Positions 5,971 through 14,803 of a stretch of DNA of 36,051 nt are shown piece by piece; position 1 is the stretch's first letter, and each line of letters starts with the position of its first letter. Below the pieces are notes generated by a model that saw nothing but the letters and a program-made list of their open reading frames with translations, was not told the DNA's origin and did no database searches. The translations under genes and the position numbers were made by a program. The stretch is from a virus: IMG/VR virus record IMGVR_UViG_3300022204_000012, positions 1 to 36,051 of that record. One strand, written 5' to 3'.

Positions 5971-8196
5971 ATGGAAAAACACACAAAGTCCACAGGAACA
6001 GGCCCAGCGGCCAAGGCGGAACAGAACGCCAGGGAGGCGGCTGCACGCCGGGAATACGGCCTGAACGACAACGGAGATCCGCTGGGCGAGGATGAGTGGC
6101 TGCTGAAATGCAAACGGGAGTTTGCGGCGGCGTTGGAGGCGGAATCCGAGGACCGGATTGAGGCCGAAGAAGATGACCGGTTCAAGTTGGGTGGGAAGAA
6201 CCAATGGCCCGAGTATGCCCAGAAAAGTCGGACAACAGCAGGCTATGAGCGGCCCATGTTCACCCTGAACGAGGTCGCAAAATTCGCCAACAATGTGGGA
6301 AATGACATCAAGCAGAACAAGCCGCAGATCAAACTGGTCCCCGGCGATGAGGCCGGCGCAAAGGAAACGGCTGATGTGATGACGGATCTGATCCGGCACA
6401 TTCTGTCACGGGGCCAGGGCGATTGGCCGCTGGAGTCCGCAGCACAGCAGGCGGTGGATGGTGGCTGGGGATACGCCATGGTAACGGCGAGCTACATCGA
6501 CGACACCAGCAACCAGCAGGAGCTTGAGGTCAAGTCCATTGCCAACCGGTTTACCGTCTACCCCGATCCGCATGCCCAAACCCCGTGGCTGGAGGACATG
6601 GAGTATTGTTTCCTGTCCTGGGAAGTGCACAAGGACGACCTGCCGCCAGAGGCCAGAGGCGAATGGGAAGGGGGGGATGATCACCGCAAACTGTGGGTCA
6701 GCGAGAAGGGCGATGACTACCGCCGGATTGCGGTCAAGTGGTGGCGCGGCCCGGCACAGATGATCCGAGTCCCAGCGGACACCGGGGAGAATGAGCGGGA
6801 GGCAGACCGGCGCCAGAAAGACGACGCCACCCAATATGATGACGATCGGCGCGGGAAGGAGCGCCGTGCCAAAAGCAGCAGCGCCTATATCACCAGGAAA
6901 TCCGTGAGGCGCCCGGTCTACTACCAGGAAATGACCGGCAACATGGTGCTGGGCGAACCGCAGGAATGGCCCGGAACCTGGATCCCCATTGTCAGGGTGG
7001 TAGGGGAGGCGACCATGGTGGATGGAGCGCTGCGCAAAAAGGGGATCATCCGCGATTCAAAAGATCCTCAGCGCATCGTCAACTTTGAGTACACGGAGGC
7101 GGTGGAAGACGTCGCGCTGGGTGTGAAAACAGGGGCGCTTGGCGCAGAGGGGCAGTTTGAGGGCCATCAGGAGGCCTGGGAGTTGGCCATGCGCCGCCCG
7201 GTGGCCACGCTGGAATACAAGCCGATTGCGATTCAGGAGGGCGACCAACTGGTGATGACACCACCGCCCGAACTGAACCCGCGGGCTGCCGTGCCGGATG
7301 CCAATATCACGATGATGCAGTTGTCGCACCAGATGCTCCGCGAAACCACAGGCGTGATGGACGTCCAGCTAGGACAGCAATCCAATGAGCAGAGCGGGAG
7401 GGCCATCAACGCGCGCCGGAGCCAGGGCGGACAGACAACCGCGCACTATATGGACAACATGTTGCTGGCGCTGCGGCACCTGGGAAAGATACTGGTCGAT
7501 CTGATCCCGCACTACTACGACACACCGCGGATGCAGCGCATCCAGGCGGAAAACGGCGACCAGTCCATGGTGCTGCTCGATCCAACGCTGCAGAAAGCGG
7601 GTCAGGACGTGGCATACCAGGAGTATCAGGATACCGATGAGGTGACAGCGAAACCGAAGGTGACAAAAAAATACCGGCTGGATGTGGGTCGCTACGATGT
7701 GCGCGTCACAACCGGGAAGTCCTACGCCAACCGGCAACAGGAAATGGTGGAGTCTTTGGGCGGCAGTCTGTCCGTGTTGGGCGATAACGCAATCCTGGTG
7801 CTGCCGGAGTGGTACGAGGCCATGGACTGGCCCGGAGCGGATCGGATATCCGAACTGCTGCGGATGCACAGGGACAAACTATTTCCGCACACCGTGAAGC
7901 CCAACGCTGGCGAGGAGGGAGACCCGAGGGAGGAAGCCCAGCAACTGAGGGCGGTGGTGCAGCAACTGGTGCCGCAGATGCAGGAGATGGCTCAGGAGAT
8001 GGAGCGCATGGGACAGGAACTCCAATCGAAGCAGATGGAGACCGATGCGAAGATTCTCATTGCCCGGCTGAAATTCATGTCCGAGCTGGTGGAGTCCGAA
8101 GGAATGATCAAGGCGGAGCAACTACGTGGATTTTTCAAGATGGCGGAAAGCAAGGCCAAAATTCAAAACCCGGAATATCCGAAATTTGAGAGATAA
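5971..8196 (+). CDS. P22-like portal protein
   Basis: This 741-residue protein forms the dodecameric ring through which DNA enters and leaves the head. The size and phrases such as NEVAKFANNVGNDIKQNKP, RQQEMVESLGG and a long C-terminal helix rich in Gln, Glu and Met (residues 650-735, resembling a P22-type barrel) fit the P22 portal family (725 residues in P22). The ATG at 5971 follows AAGGAAGG. It lies between large terminase and scaffold, exactly as in P22. Confidence 0.9.
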   Translation: MEKHTKSTGTGPAAKAEQNAREAAARREYGLNDNGDPLGEDEWLLKCKREFAAALEAESEDRIEAEEDDRFKLGGKNQWPEYAQKSRTTAGYERPMFTLNEVAKFANNVGNDIKQNKPQIKLVPGDEAGAKETADVMTDLIRHILSRGQGDWPLESAAQQAVDGGWGYAMVTASYIDDTSNQQELEVKSIANRFTVYPDPHAQTPWLEDMEYCFLSWEVHKDDLPPEARGEWEGGDDHRKLWVSEKGDDYRRIAVKWWRGPAQMIRVPADTGENEREADRRQKDDATQYDDDRRGKERRAKSSSAYITRKSVRRPVYYQEMTGNMVLGEPQEWPGTWIPIVRVVGEATMVDGALRKKGIIRDSKDPQRIVNFEYTEAVEDVALGVKTGALGAEGQFEGHQEAWELAMRRPVATLEYKPIAIQEGDQLVMTPPPELNPRAAVPDANITMMQLSHQMLRETTGVMDVQLGQQSNEQSGRAINARRSQGGQTTAHYMDNMLLALRHLGKILVDLIPHYYDTPRMQRIQAENGDQSMVLLDPTLQKAGQDVAYQEYQDTDEVTAKPKVTKKYRLDVGRYDVRVTTGKSYANRQQEMVESLGGSLSVLGDNAILVLPEWYEAMDWPGADRISELLRMHRDKLFPHTVKPNAGEEGDPREEAQQLRAVVQQLVPQMQEMAQEMERMGQELQSKQMETDAKILIARLKFMSELVESEGMIKAEQLRGFFKMAESKAKIQNPEYPKFER

Positions 8197-8208
8197 GAAA
8201 GGAAAACG

Positions 8209-9330
8209 ATGAGCGATCACACCACGGCCACGGATGGCATGGAAAACCCGGCGGAAGAGCAGGAAGCCGAAAATAATAATCCCAGGGTGATCAACCGCCA
8301 GGCGCCTCCGCCCCTATGGAAGCAGGTGGAAGATCAGGAAAATGCGCAGGTGGAAGAGCGGGAAGAGGGCGCCGAAAAGGACAGCCCCTCACGGGATGAC
8401 AAGGGCCGATTCGCCGCAGACGACAGCGCTGAAAATCCCGAGGAAAAACCTGCCGATGAAGACGCGGAAGATGAGGAAAGCAAGTCCGACCCCGTGAAAG
8501 AACGGCTGGGGAAGCAACGCGACAAGGCCCGCAAGGACGCCAAAATCGCAGAGCAGCGCGCCGCCTACTGGGAAAAGCGGTCAACAGGGATGCAGTTCAC
8601 CGCCGAGGAAGCCGCCGCCGCCGGGCAGGCATTCGAGGTCTGGCCGACGGTATCGGAGAGTAAGCCAGCGGCTGGGGATGGAAAGCCCAGGGAGCAGGCA
8701 CAGGCAAGCCAGGAAACAGACCCGGCCCCGAGCCGCGACGAGTTCGACGACTACGATGCCTATGTGGACGCCAGGGGCGCGTGGTCGGCGCGGAAGGAGT
8801 TCCAGCGCCTCCAGCAGGAACAACAGGAGCGGGCCAAGAAGTTGGAACGGGAGGAGAAGAATCGCACGGCAGCCGCCGCGTGGATGAAAAAAGTTGAGGA
8901 TGCCAAGGCGCGGCACCCTGATCTGGAAGACGTTCTGCGTGCGGCAGATGCTCGACCGCTGGAAGCGGCACCCGGCATGGCCCAGGCTGTGGCTGAATCT
9001 GACGTTGCAGCGGATATTCTGTACCACCTCGCGACCAACACAGAGGAACTGCACCGAATCGTCAGCCTGCCATTCAAATCGCAGATTGTCGAGGTGGACC
9101 GACTGGAGCAGCAGGTGCTTGCGGAGATCGGCGGGGGAGAAGGTGAGCCTCCACCACAACCCGCGCAGAAGGCGCCCAAGCCTACCGTCCCCGTGAGCAA
9201 AGCGCCACCCCCTCCACCATCGCCGGGGGCAACCAGCAGGGCGGGAGGCTCCAGCAAACTGGACGACCATGAACTGCGTCGGCGCCTGGCGGCAAAGGGT
9301 ATCGACCGGCCACGGACGCCGTTGCCATAG
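8209..9330 (+). CDS. Head scaffolding protein
   Basis: This 373-residue, strongly acidic and helical protein is rich in Glu, Lys, Ala and Gln, with coiled-coil stretches around residues 190-235 (FQRLQQEQQERAKKLEREE). It has a low-complexity Pro-rich segment near 325-345 and a C-terminal LRRRLAAKGIDRP. Scaffold proteins guide coat assembly and then leave the head. Its place between portal and coat matches P22 gene 8, and the sequence style matches scaffolds of related phages. The ATG at 8209 follows AAAGGAAAA. Confidence 0.8.
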   Translation: MSDHTTATDGMENPAEEQEAENNNPRVINRQAPPPLWKQVEDQENAQVEEREEGAEKDSPSRDDKGRFAADDSAENPEEKPADEDAEDEESKSDPVKERLGKQRDKARKDAKIAEQRAAYWEKRSTGMQFTAEEAAAAGQAFEVWPTVSESKPAAGDGKPREQAQASQETDPAPSRDEFDDYDAYVDARGAWSARKEFQRLQQEQQERAKKLEREEKNRTAAAAWMKKVEDAKARHPDLEDVLRAADARPLEAAPGMAQAVAESDVAADILYHLATNTEELHRIVSLPFKSQIVEVDRLEQQVLAEIGGGEGEPPPQPAQKAPKPTVPVSKAPPPPPSPGATSRAGGSSKLDDHELRRRLAAKGIDRPRTPLP

Positions 9331-9338
9331 GAGGAAAT

Positions 9339-9992
9339 ATGATGCCGTGCAAACGCAAAGAAACAATCGGCAACGCAACCCTTTACCTTGGGGATTGCAT
9401 GGATGTGATGGCGGAGATGGAGCCCGGGAGTGTGGACGCTGTGGTGACCGACCCGCCGTATGGGATGAGTTTCCAATCAAATTACCGCGCCGAGCAACAT
9501 GGAAAAATACACGGTGACGGCGACAGCGCTTGTCTCAAATGGGCATGCCTTGTTCCAGTCAAGCATTCCAGGTATGTCTTTTGCCGTTGGGATAACTTGG
9601 TTGATTTGCCGCAGCCTAAAAGTTGCGTGACATGGGTAAAAAACAACTGGTCGATGGGTGATTTGAAGCATGAGCACGCAAGGCAAACGGAATTGATTTT
9701 GTTTTATCCTGGCGAGCGCCACTTTTTTCCGAAATATAGACCGCAAGATGTGATTAGGTCGGCCAGAACGGGCAATGAAAATCATCCAAGCGAAAAGCCG
9801 ATCGGTGTGATGCAAACAGTCGTCTCTTGGACAAATGGAATCGTGGTAGATCCATTCATGGGCAGCGGAACAACAGGAGTAGCCTGTGCCGATCTGGGCC
9901 GCAAGTTTATTGGCATTGAGTTGGAGGAGAAGTATTTCGACATAGCCTGTCGCCGGATCGACTTGGCGCAGAGACAATTGAAAATATGTTGA
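9339..9992 (+). CDS. DNA methyltransferase, DPPY type (probably N6-adenine)
   Basis: This 217-residue enzyme is expected to transfer a methyl group from S-adenosylmethionine to DNA, most likely to adenine N6 because the catalytic motif is DPPY (38-41). The SAM-binding DPFMGSGTTG (171-180) comes after the catalytic motif, giving the beta-class order, followed by RKFIGIELEEKYFDIACRRI. The ATG follows GGAGGAAAT. The gene has clearly lower GC than its neighbours and separates scaffold from coat, which are adjacent in P22, so it looks like an inserted cargo gene. It could protect phage DNA from restriction. No partner nuclease is seen. Confidence 0.88.
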   Translation: MMPCKRKETIGNATLYLGDCMDVMAEMEPGSVDAVVTDPPYGMSFQSNYRAEQHGKIHGDGDSACLKWACLVPVKHSRYVFCRWDNLVDLPQPKSCVTWVKNNWSMGDLKHEHARQTELILFYPGERHFFPKYRPQDVIRSARTGNENHPSEKPIGVMQTVVSWTNGIVVDPFMGSGTTGVACADLGRKFIGIELEEKYFDIACRRIDLAQRQLKIC

Positions 9993-10275
9993 GCCGCGCC
10001 ACAATAAAATATGAAACAGACGTTGACAAGCCACAAAAATAATACGATAAGTGGGTAATGACCTGGGCACGTCAAAAAACGGCTCACCCAACGGGGCAGC
10101 ATTCGCTGACCCCGCCCGCTGCCAGGGCGCAGCGCGATAATCCGGCAGACGTACCGCCGGAGCCCTCCCGGAACGTAAACACGTATCCGCGTATCCCATA
10201 CAACCAAGAAATTGCCGATACGATGCAGTGCTGCGCGCTGACATCAGAGGCAGGGATGCAAGGAGGCAAAACGCC
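9993..10275 (+). other. Gap between methyltransferase and coat genes, no convincing gene
   Basis: This 283-bp stretch has an AT-rich left third carrying a possible promoter (10023-10051) and a GC-richer right part ending in the coat ribosome site AGGAGG at about 10261. Frames crossing it on either strand have no ribosome site or recognisable sequence. It may be the scar of the methyltransferase insertion. Confidence 0.6.
10023..10051 (+). promoter_or_regulatory. Possible sigma70 promoter before the coat gene
   Basis: A perfect -35 TTGACA (10023-10028) is followed after 17 bp by GATAAG (10046-10051), a 4/6 match to the -10 consensus, in an AT-rich patch. It would give the coat gene an extra transcript about 220 nt upstream of its start. 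Confidence 0.35.
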
Positions 10276-11463
10276 ATGGCAAACACACTGCTGAGCCCGA
10301 CCATCATCGCGGATACCGCGCGGGTCATGCTCGAAAACAACTCCATTCTGGCAAACAAGGTCTACCGGGACGACAAGGCATTTACGGGGAAAATCGGAAC
10401 CACCCACACCATTCGACTGCCCAACCGGTTTGTCTCCAACACCGGCAAGGCGCTGAGCGTCGGGGAGCAGAACGAGCCCAGCTCGGTGATCACCATCGAC
10501 ACTCAGAAACATGTCGATTTCTATTTTGACAGCGACGACCTGACCCTCACCATCGAGGAATTCGCTGCGCGCTATCTCAAACCGGCGATGTCCCAACTGG
10601 CCAACGATGTTGACGCATCACTGGCTGCCCGCTATGTCGATATCTACAACTCCGTTGGAACGCCGGGAACCACCCCCAGCACCTACGCGAATTCGATTCA
10701 GTTGATCAACACCCGGGCCGGGTTGCTTGGTTGGCCGAAAGAGGGCTTGAGTCTGGTGGTCGAGCCCGACGCCTACAACACCATGGCCAACGGAATGACG
10801 GCGCTCTCTTTTGAAAACAAGGTGTCCAAGGATGCTTTGGAGAAGGGCTACGTGCCGCAGATTGGTGGTTGGGAGATTTACGAGTCCCAGAACATCAAAA
10901 ACCACACTGTCGGCACGTATGGCGGCACTCCGCTCACCAACGGGGCGGGCGCAAGTGGCGACACCAGCACCGAGACCGACGGCTGGACCAGCGGCGCAAC
11001 CACCCTCAACGAGGGGGATGTGTTCACCATCGCCGGGGTAAATGCGGTCAACTACCAGACCCGGCAGAGCATCAATTCTCTGCAACAGTTCAACGTGGGC
11101 GCGGATATCTCTGACACCACCGGGGCCATTACTGTAACTCACGCCCCCACCATCACCACCTCTGGTGCATACCAGACCGTGGATGCCGCACCGACCGACG
11201 GGCAGACCATCACGGTGATGGGAACCTCGGCAACAGCCTACCCCCAGAATCTGGCATTCCACCGCGACTGTTTCGCGCTGGCGATGGCCGATCTGGTGCT
11301 GCCGCAGGGCGTGGATTTCGCGGCCATCAGCCGCTACAACGGAATTTCCGTGCGGATCGTGCGGGCCTACGACATCAACTCCGACAGCTTCCCCTGCCGG
11401 ATTGATGTGCTCTTTGGGACCAAAACGATCTACCCGGAACTCGGCATGCGGCTCTGGGGTTAA
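10276..11463 (+). CDS. Major coat protein, P22 gp5 family
   Basis: This 395-residue protein builds the icosahedral head. It has the P22 coat-family signs: an N-terminus MANTLLSPTIIADTARVMLENN, TIRLPNRFVSN, a central domain with EGDVFTIAGVNAVN followed by TRQSINSLQQFNV, and a C-terminal FHRDCFALAMADLVLPQG plus RIDVLFGTKTIYPELGMRL. The ATG at 10276 follows AAGGAGGCAAAACGCC. An in-frame extension to 10228 is not supported. A hairpin follows the gene. Confidence 0.93.
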   Translation: MANTLLSPTIIADTARVMLENNSILANKVYRDDKAFTGKIGTTHTIRLPNRFVSNTGKALSVGEQNEPSSVITIDTQKHVDFYFDSDDLTLTIEEFAARYLKPAMSQLANDVDASLAARYVDIYNSVGTPGTTPSTYANSIQLINTRAGLLGWPKEGLSLVVEPDAYNTMANGMTALSFENKVSKDALEKGYVPQIGGWEIYESQNIKNHTVGTYGGTPLTNGAGASGDTSTETDGWTSGATTLNEGDVFTIAGVNAVNYQTRQSINSLQQFNVGADISDTTGAITVTHAPTITTSGAYQTVDAAPTDGQTITVMGTSATAYPQNLAFHRDCFALAMADLVLPQGVDFAAISRYNGISVRIVRAYDINSDSFPCRIDVLFGTKTIYPELGMRLWG

Positions 11464-11478
11464 ACCCAGCCTGAACCA

Positions 11479-11505
11479 ATCCGGGGCGGGTAAACCACCC
11501 CGGAT
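11479..11505 (+). terminator. Hairpin after the coat gene
   Basis: ATCCGGGG (11479-11486) and CCCCGGAT (11498-11505) form a perfect 8-bp stem with an 11-nt loop. There is no T run, so it is more likely an mRNA-stabilising or attenuating element than a full terminator. It lies between coat and the next small head gene. Confidence 0.5.
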
Positions 11506-11525
11506 ATGATCGAAAGGAAAGAATA

Positions 11526-11738
11526 ATGGCTGATCCAAAATATGTGGATGACGGACGCCCAGATGGAACCATCGTCGGGCGCGCAGCTGGGAAGTTGGGG
11601 TTTTTCGCAGCGACTCCGGTCACACGCCAGGTGGTTGCGGCGACGACCACGACCACGGCGACCACCACTGCACTCCAGGCTGACGTGGACGCTATCCGCT
11701 CCGCGCTGACATCGTTGGGATTGTTCACCTCTGCGTAA
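11526..11738 (+). CDS. Small head-associated protein (putative), 70 aa
   Basis: The ATG follows GAAAGGAAAG. Residues 20-30 (GRAAGKLGFFAATPVTRQ), a Thr-rich linker (about 40-50), and a C-terminal helix with DVDAIRSALTSLGLF resemble the small proteins that follow coat genes in many tailed phages. Those have a short GFFGATPV-like capsid-proximal motif and a helical bundle or fibre end. It could be a head fibre or decoration protein. The evidence is position and style only. Confidence 0.6.
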   Translation: MADPKYVDDGRPDGTIVGRAAGKLGFFAATPVTRQVVAATTTTTATTTALQADVDAIRSALTSLGLFTSA

Positions 11739-11747
11739 GAGGCAGGC

Positions 11748-13064
11748 ATGAGTCGATTGGTATACGCGCCGTCTGCGCATGAAGGGCCATCAGAGCAGCG
11801 TGTCATGCTGGCAACGCCTGTCTATGGCGGACTTTCTGCGGGGTATGGCGCGTCACTTTTCCGCACGGCGACGGCGCTACTCAAGGCCGGAATTCATGCG
11901 GAACTGGCCATCAATGACGGGAATTGCCACGTAGACGACTCCCGGAATTTTCTGGTGCGCCGATTCCTGGAGTCGGACTGCACGGATTTTGTGTTTTTTG
12001 ATGCAGACCTCAGTTGGGACGGGGACGATGTTGTGCGGTTGTTGCGGCACGACGCGGATGTGGTGGGCTCAACCTACCGGCTTAAACAATTCGGCGACGA
12101 GGCCTATCCGCTCGTAGGCGCAGGGCAGCAACCAAGGTCGGATGGGCTGATCCCCGTGACCGCGCTGCCGACCGGCTTCCTGCGGATTCGCCGCCATGTG
12201 CTGGAAACCATGGCCAAGAAATCGGACAAGTTTCACACCAAGATTGATTGGCCCGGACAAACCGGAATCCCGGTGATCTTTGAGCGCTCGATGTACGAGG
12301 GAGTGCGCTGGGGCGGCGATACGACATTTTGCCGCAAATGGCGGGAGATGGGCGGCGAGGTGCTGCTGGATCCGGAACCGGCGTTTGAACACACCGGGGA
12401 ATACAACTGGCGCGGATCATTCGGAACCTACATGCGCCAGAGGCAGGAAGGCGCAAACGGTGTGATCCGGGACGGCCTGGAGAAAATCCGGACCGGAACG
12501 GAAAAGAGCCACACCCTGATGGACCTGGTCACGGCGTGGGGTAACCCCATGTACGCCGCAACCGAGGAACTGCTCCTGGCGGCAATTCACGTCGCACGCA
12601 ACACGACCGGCCCCATCCTGGAAGCGGGAAGTGGGTTGACGACCCTGGTGATGGCCGCAGCCGCACCAGGGCGTGAGGTGTGGGCGATGGAACACGATCC
12701 GAATTGGGGCGGCAAGGTGCAGGAACTGGCCCCGAGTAACGTCAGGCTCAGCGTCGCGCCGATGAAGGATTACGGCGAATTCACCTGGTACCAGGTGCCG
12801 GACGATCTGCCCAAATCCTTCGGGATGGTGATGTGCGATGGCCCGCCCAGGCAGACGCACGGGGGCCGCAGCGGATTGCGGATCCTGTTGAAAAACCGAA
12901 TCAGCCCTGGAGCGGGGATGGTTTGGGATGATGCGGACAAGTCGCATGCAGGCGAACTGGACGCCTGGTCAGCGGAAACCGGTGCGCAGATTCATGTGCT
13001 CGGAAACTCCCGGCGCTTTGCAATTGCGAGACTCCCCAAACGGAAAAGCGAGGACGCCACATAG
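11748..13064 (+). CDS. Glycosyltransferase-methyltransferase fusion in the head module
   Basis: This 438-residue two-domain protein starts with a GT-A type glycosyltransferase: VMLATPVYGG near 19, a DSRN segment near 64, and FVFFDADLSWDGDD at 81-94 holding the D-x-D metal/sugar-nucleotide motif D85-A-D87. RWGGDTTFCRKWREMGG follows at 188-203. The second half (about 255-430) looks like a class I SAM-dependent methyltransferase: LEAGSGLTT at 291-299, WAMEHD at 312-317, and MCDGPP near 362-367. It could add and methylate a sugar on a virion protein, or act on a cell-surface glycan. The substrate cannot be seen. The gene lies tightly within capsid and tail genes. Confidence 0.75.
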   Translation: MSRLVYAPSAHEGPSEQRVMLATPVYGGLSAGYGASLFRTATALLKAGIHAELAINDGNCHVDDSRNFLVRRFLESDCTDFVFFDADLSWDGDDVVRLLRHDADVVGSTYRLKQFGDEAYPLVGAGQQPRSDGLIPVTALPTGFLRIRRHVLETMAKKSDKFHTKIDWPGQTGIPVIFERSMYEGVRWGGDTTFCRKWREMGGEVLLDPEPAFEHTGEYNWRGSFGTYMRQRQEGANGVIRDGLEKIRTGTEKSHTLMDLVTAWGNPMYAATEELLLAAIHVARNTTGPILEAGSGLTTLVMAAAAPGREVWAMEHDPNWGGKVQELAPSNVRLSVAPMKDYGEFTWYQVPDDLPKSFGMVMCDGPPRQTHGGRSGLRILLKNRISPGAGMVWDDADKSHAGELDAWSAETGAQIHVLGNSRRFAIARLPKRKSEDAT

Positions 13065-13076
13065 AAAGGAAACGCA

Positions 13077-13517
13077 ATGGACGAGCGAGAACAGGAAATC
13101 CGGGACGCAATCCACATGATGATGGAGGACGGCGCGAACCTGACGGCGGAGAAAGTGCCGGAACTGCCCGAGCTTAGAAAGTTGAGCGGGCGCGATGACG
13201 TCACCAGTGAAGAAAGGGACGCCTGGGCTATTGAATGGCAGGAGGCGAACGCACCAAAGTCTGCGAAAAAAGGCAAAGGCGGAAAGTCTGCGAAAAAACC
13301 CCAGCCGGTTGAAGATGTCACCGGACCGCAGCATCTGCCCACCAACCTGTTTCACGAGGAGCGTCCAACCAGGACCGTGCGTGATCTGGATGAATGGCGG
13401 GATGCTCGGGACGAGGGGTACAGGGATTTATCAGAATTCCCGCCCGATGTGGCGGAGATGATCCACAAGCGGGGCCAGGACCCCGGAACCCACGCCAGCC
13501 AGAGGCAGCGCGGGTAA
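13077..13517 (+). CDS. Hypothetical virion-region protein, 146 aa
   Basis: This 146-residue charged protein lies between the glycosyltransferase fusion and the gp4-like tail factor. It has an acidic helical N-terminus, a Lys/Gly-rich middle with two SAKK blocks (about 61-78), and an acidic C-terminal region (RDLDEWRDARDEGYRDLSEF). The ATG follows AGAAAGGAAAC. It is probably an assembly cofactor or minor head protein by position. No family is recognised. Confidence 0.65.
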   Translation: MDEREQEIRDAIHMMMEDGANLTAEKVPELPELRKLSGRDDVTSEERDAWAIEWQEANAPKSAKKGKGGKSAKKPQPVEDVTGPQHLPTNLFHEERPTRTVRDLDEWRDARDEGYRDLSEFPPDVAEMIHKRGQDPGTHASQRQRG

Positions 13518-13545
13518 TTGACGGGCTATCCAGGGAGGATAGGCA

Positions 13546-14268
13546 ATGGCAGACACAGCATTGGATGTGATTAAAGACGCGTTGCGTGACCTGGGCGTGC
13601 TCGGAAAGGCCCAGACCATCGACGACGATGACGCCGCCCGCGCGCTCCAGCGCATGAACGACATGCTGGATTCCTGGTCCATCCAGCCGTACGCCATCTA
13701 TGCGTGGTCGGACGTTACCCACACCCTGGTCGCCTCGACCTCAAGCTACACCATTGGGCCATCCGGCGCGGATATCACAGCGGCGCGACCGGTGCAGATC
13801 AAAGCCGCCTATGTGCGCGATGCGAACAGCTATGATGATCCGATAGATGTGATCTCCTACCGGGATTATCAGGGCATCACGGACAAAACCACAGGGGCCG
13901 ATTATCCCAACAGGCTGGCGTACAATCCGACACACCCCAGCGGGACTATCTACCTATGGCCGGTGCCTGACACAGCGTACACGCTCCACATGATCGTGGA
14001 GGGCTTGCTGACCAATCTCGCGCTGACCTCCACCACGTTCACATTCCCACCGGGTTATCGGATGGCGGTCGTGTCGAACCTGGCCTTGAAGCTGGCGCCC
14101 ATGTTCGGCGTGCAGTTGACCCGGGAACTCCGCGAAACGGCCAAGGAGGCGTTGGCCATGATCAAGCGGGCCAACAATCGGAACCGCACCAATGTGGCGC
14201 GAATCGACCCCATGCTGCTGGCCATGGGCGCCAACCGCGGCGGATACAACTGGAACACCGATACCTAG
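13546..14268 (+). CDS. P22 gp4-like head-completion / tail adaptor protein
   Basis: This 240-residue protein resembles the P22 gp4 family, which attaches below the portal after packaging and recruits the tail. Signs are the N-terminal helical half (ALDVIKDALRDLGVLGKAQTID, ALQRMNDMLDSWSIQPYAIYA), the strand-rich middle and YRMAVVSNLALKLAPMFG followed by a basic helix. It lies shortly before the gp10-like gene as in P22. P22 gp4 also has muramidase activity, but no clear catalytic motif is visible here. Confidence 0.85.
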   Translation: MADTALDVIKDALRDLGVLGKAQTIDDDDAARALQRMNDMLDSWSIQPYAIYAWSDVTHTLVASTSSYTIGPSGADITAARPVQIKAAYVRDANSYDDPIDVISYRDYQGITDKTTGADYPNRLAYNPTHPSGTIYLWPVPDTAYTLHMIVEGLLTNLALTSTTFTFPPGYRMAVVSNLALKLAPMFGVQLTRELRETAKEALAMIKRANNRNRTNVARIDPMLLAMGANRGGYNWNTDT

Positions 14269-14277
14269 AGAGGAACC

Positions 14278-14799
14278 ATGGAACACGATTTCAGCGCACT
14301 GGGCGGGGCGTTTGCGGTGGCCGATGCCGCCAATACAGCCCTACTGAGCGTCCAGAACAAGGCCGAATCACCATACCTGATCAAGATCAATCGGGTGCTG
14401 TTGATGAGCGCCAGTTTGACAGCGATAACGGGCGTCGGCATTCAGGTTGATGTGAGCAGGTTGACGGCTGTCACGGAGACCGGAGGAACCGCCGGGCAGT
14501 TGACGCCCATGGATTCAGACGTGTTGAACGCCGATGCCCAGATTGCAACGTATGTGAGCGTCTACACCGGCGCGACCACGTTCACCGTGGGCCATGTGGT
14601 GGCGTACAGAGCGGTCAACAATGACGAGGTATCCCTGACCGGGCAAGGCGATGTTGTGCAGCGGATTCTCTGGACCCCGGCAAAAGGGCCTTTGATCATC
14701 AAGCCCGGACAGTCGGCGGCGATTATTCAACGCACGGCATCCACCGCCGGGGCGTGGATTCCGCAGATCGATTTTACGGTTCAGCGAGTGAAAGGGTAA
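14278..14799 (+). CDS. Hypothetical virion protein, beta-rich, 173 aa
   Basis: The ATG follows AGAGGAACC, 9 nt after the gp4-like stop. The product is rich in Thr, Val, Ala and Gly, with repeated strand-like stretches and a closing IKPGQSAAIIQRT plus WIPQIDFTVQRVKG, typical of a beta-sandwich virion component. It has no cysteine. P22 has no gene between 4 and 10, so this is an extra connector or decoration protein. The function is inferred from position only. Confidence 0.65.
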   Translation: MEHDFSALGGAFAVADAANTALLSVQNKAESPYLIKINRVLLMSASLTAITGVGIQVDVSRLTAVTETGGTAGQLTPMDSDVLNADAQIATYVSVYTGATTFTVGHVVAYRAVNNDEVSLTGQGDVVQRILWTPAKGPLIIKPGQSAAIIQRTASTAGAWIPQIDFTVQRVKG

Positions 14800-14803
14800 C
14801 CAT

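Noticed and set aside
8581-9480. 299-residue - strand open frame opposite the scaffold gene
   Set aside because: The + strand scaffold fits module order and composition; the - strand product is Leu/Arg/His-rich shadow and lacks a start signal.
9477-10358. 293-residue - strand frame across methyltransferase and coat start
   Set aside because: It crosses two well-supported + strand genes and has no recognisable sequence.
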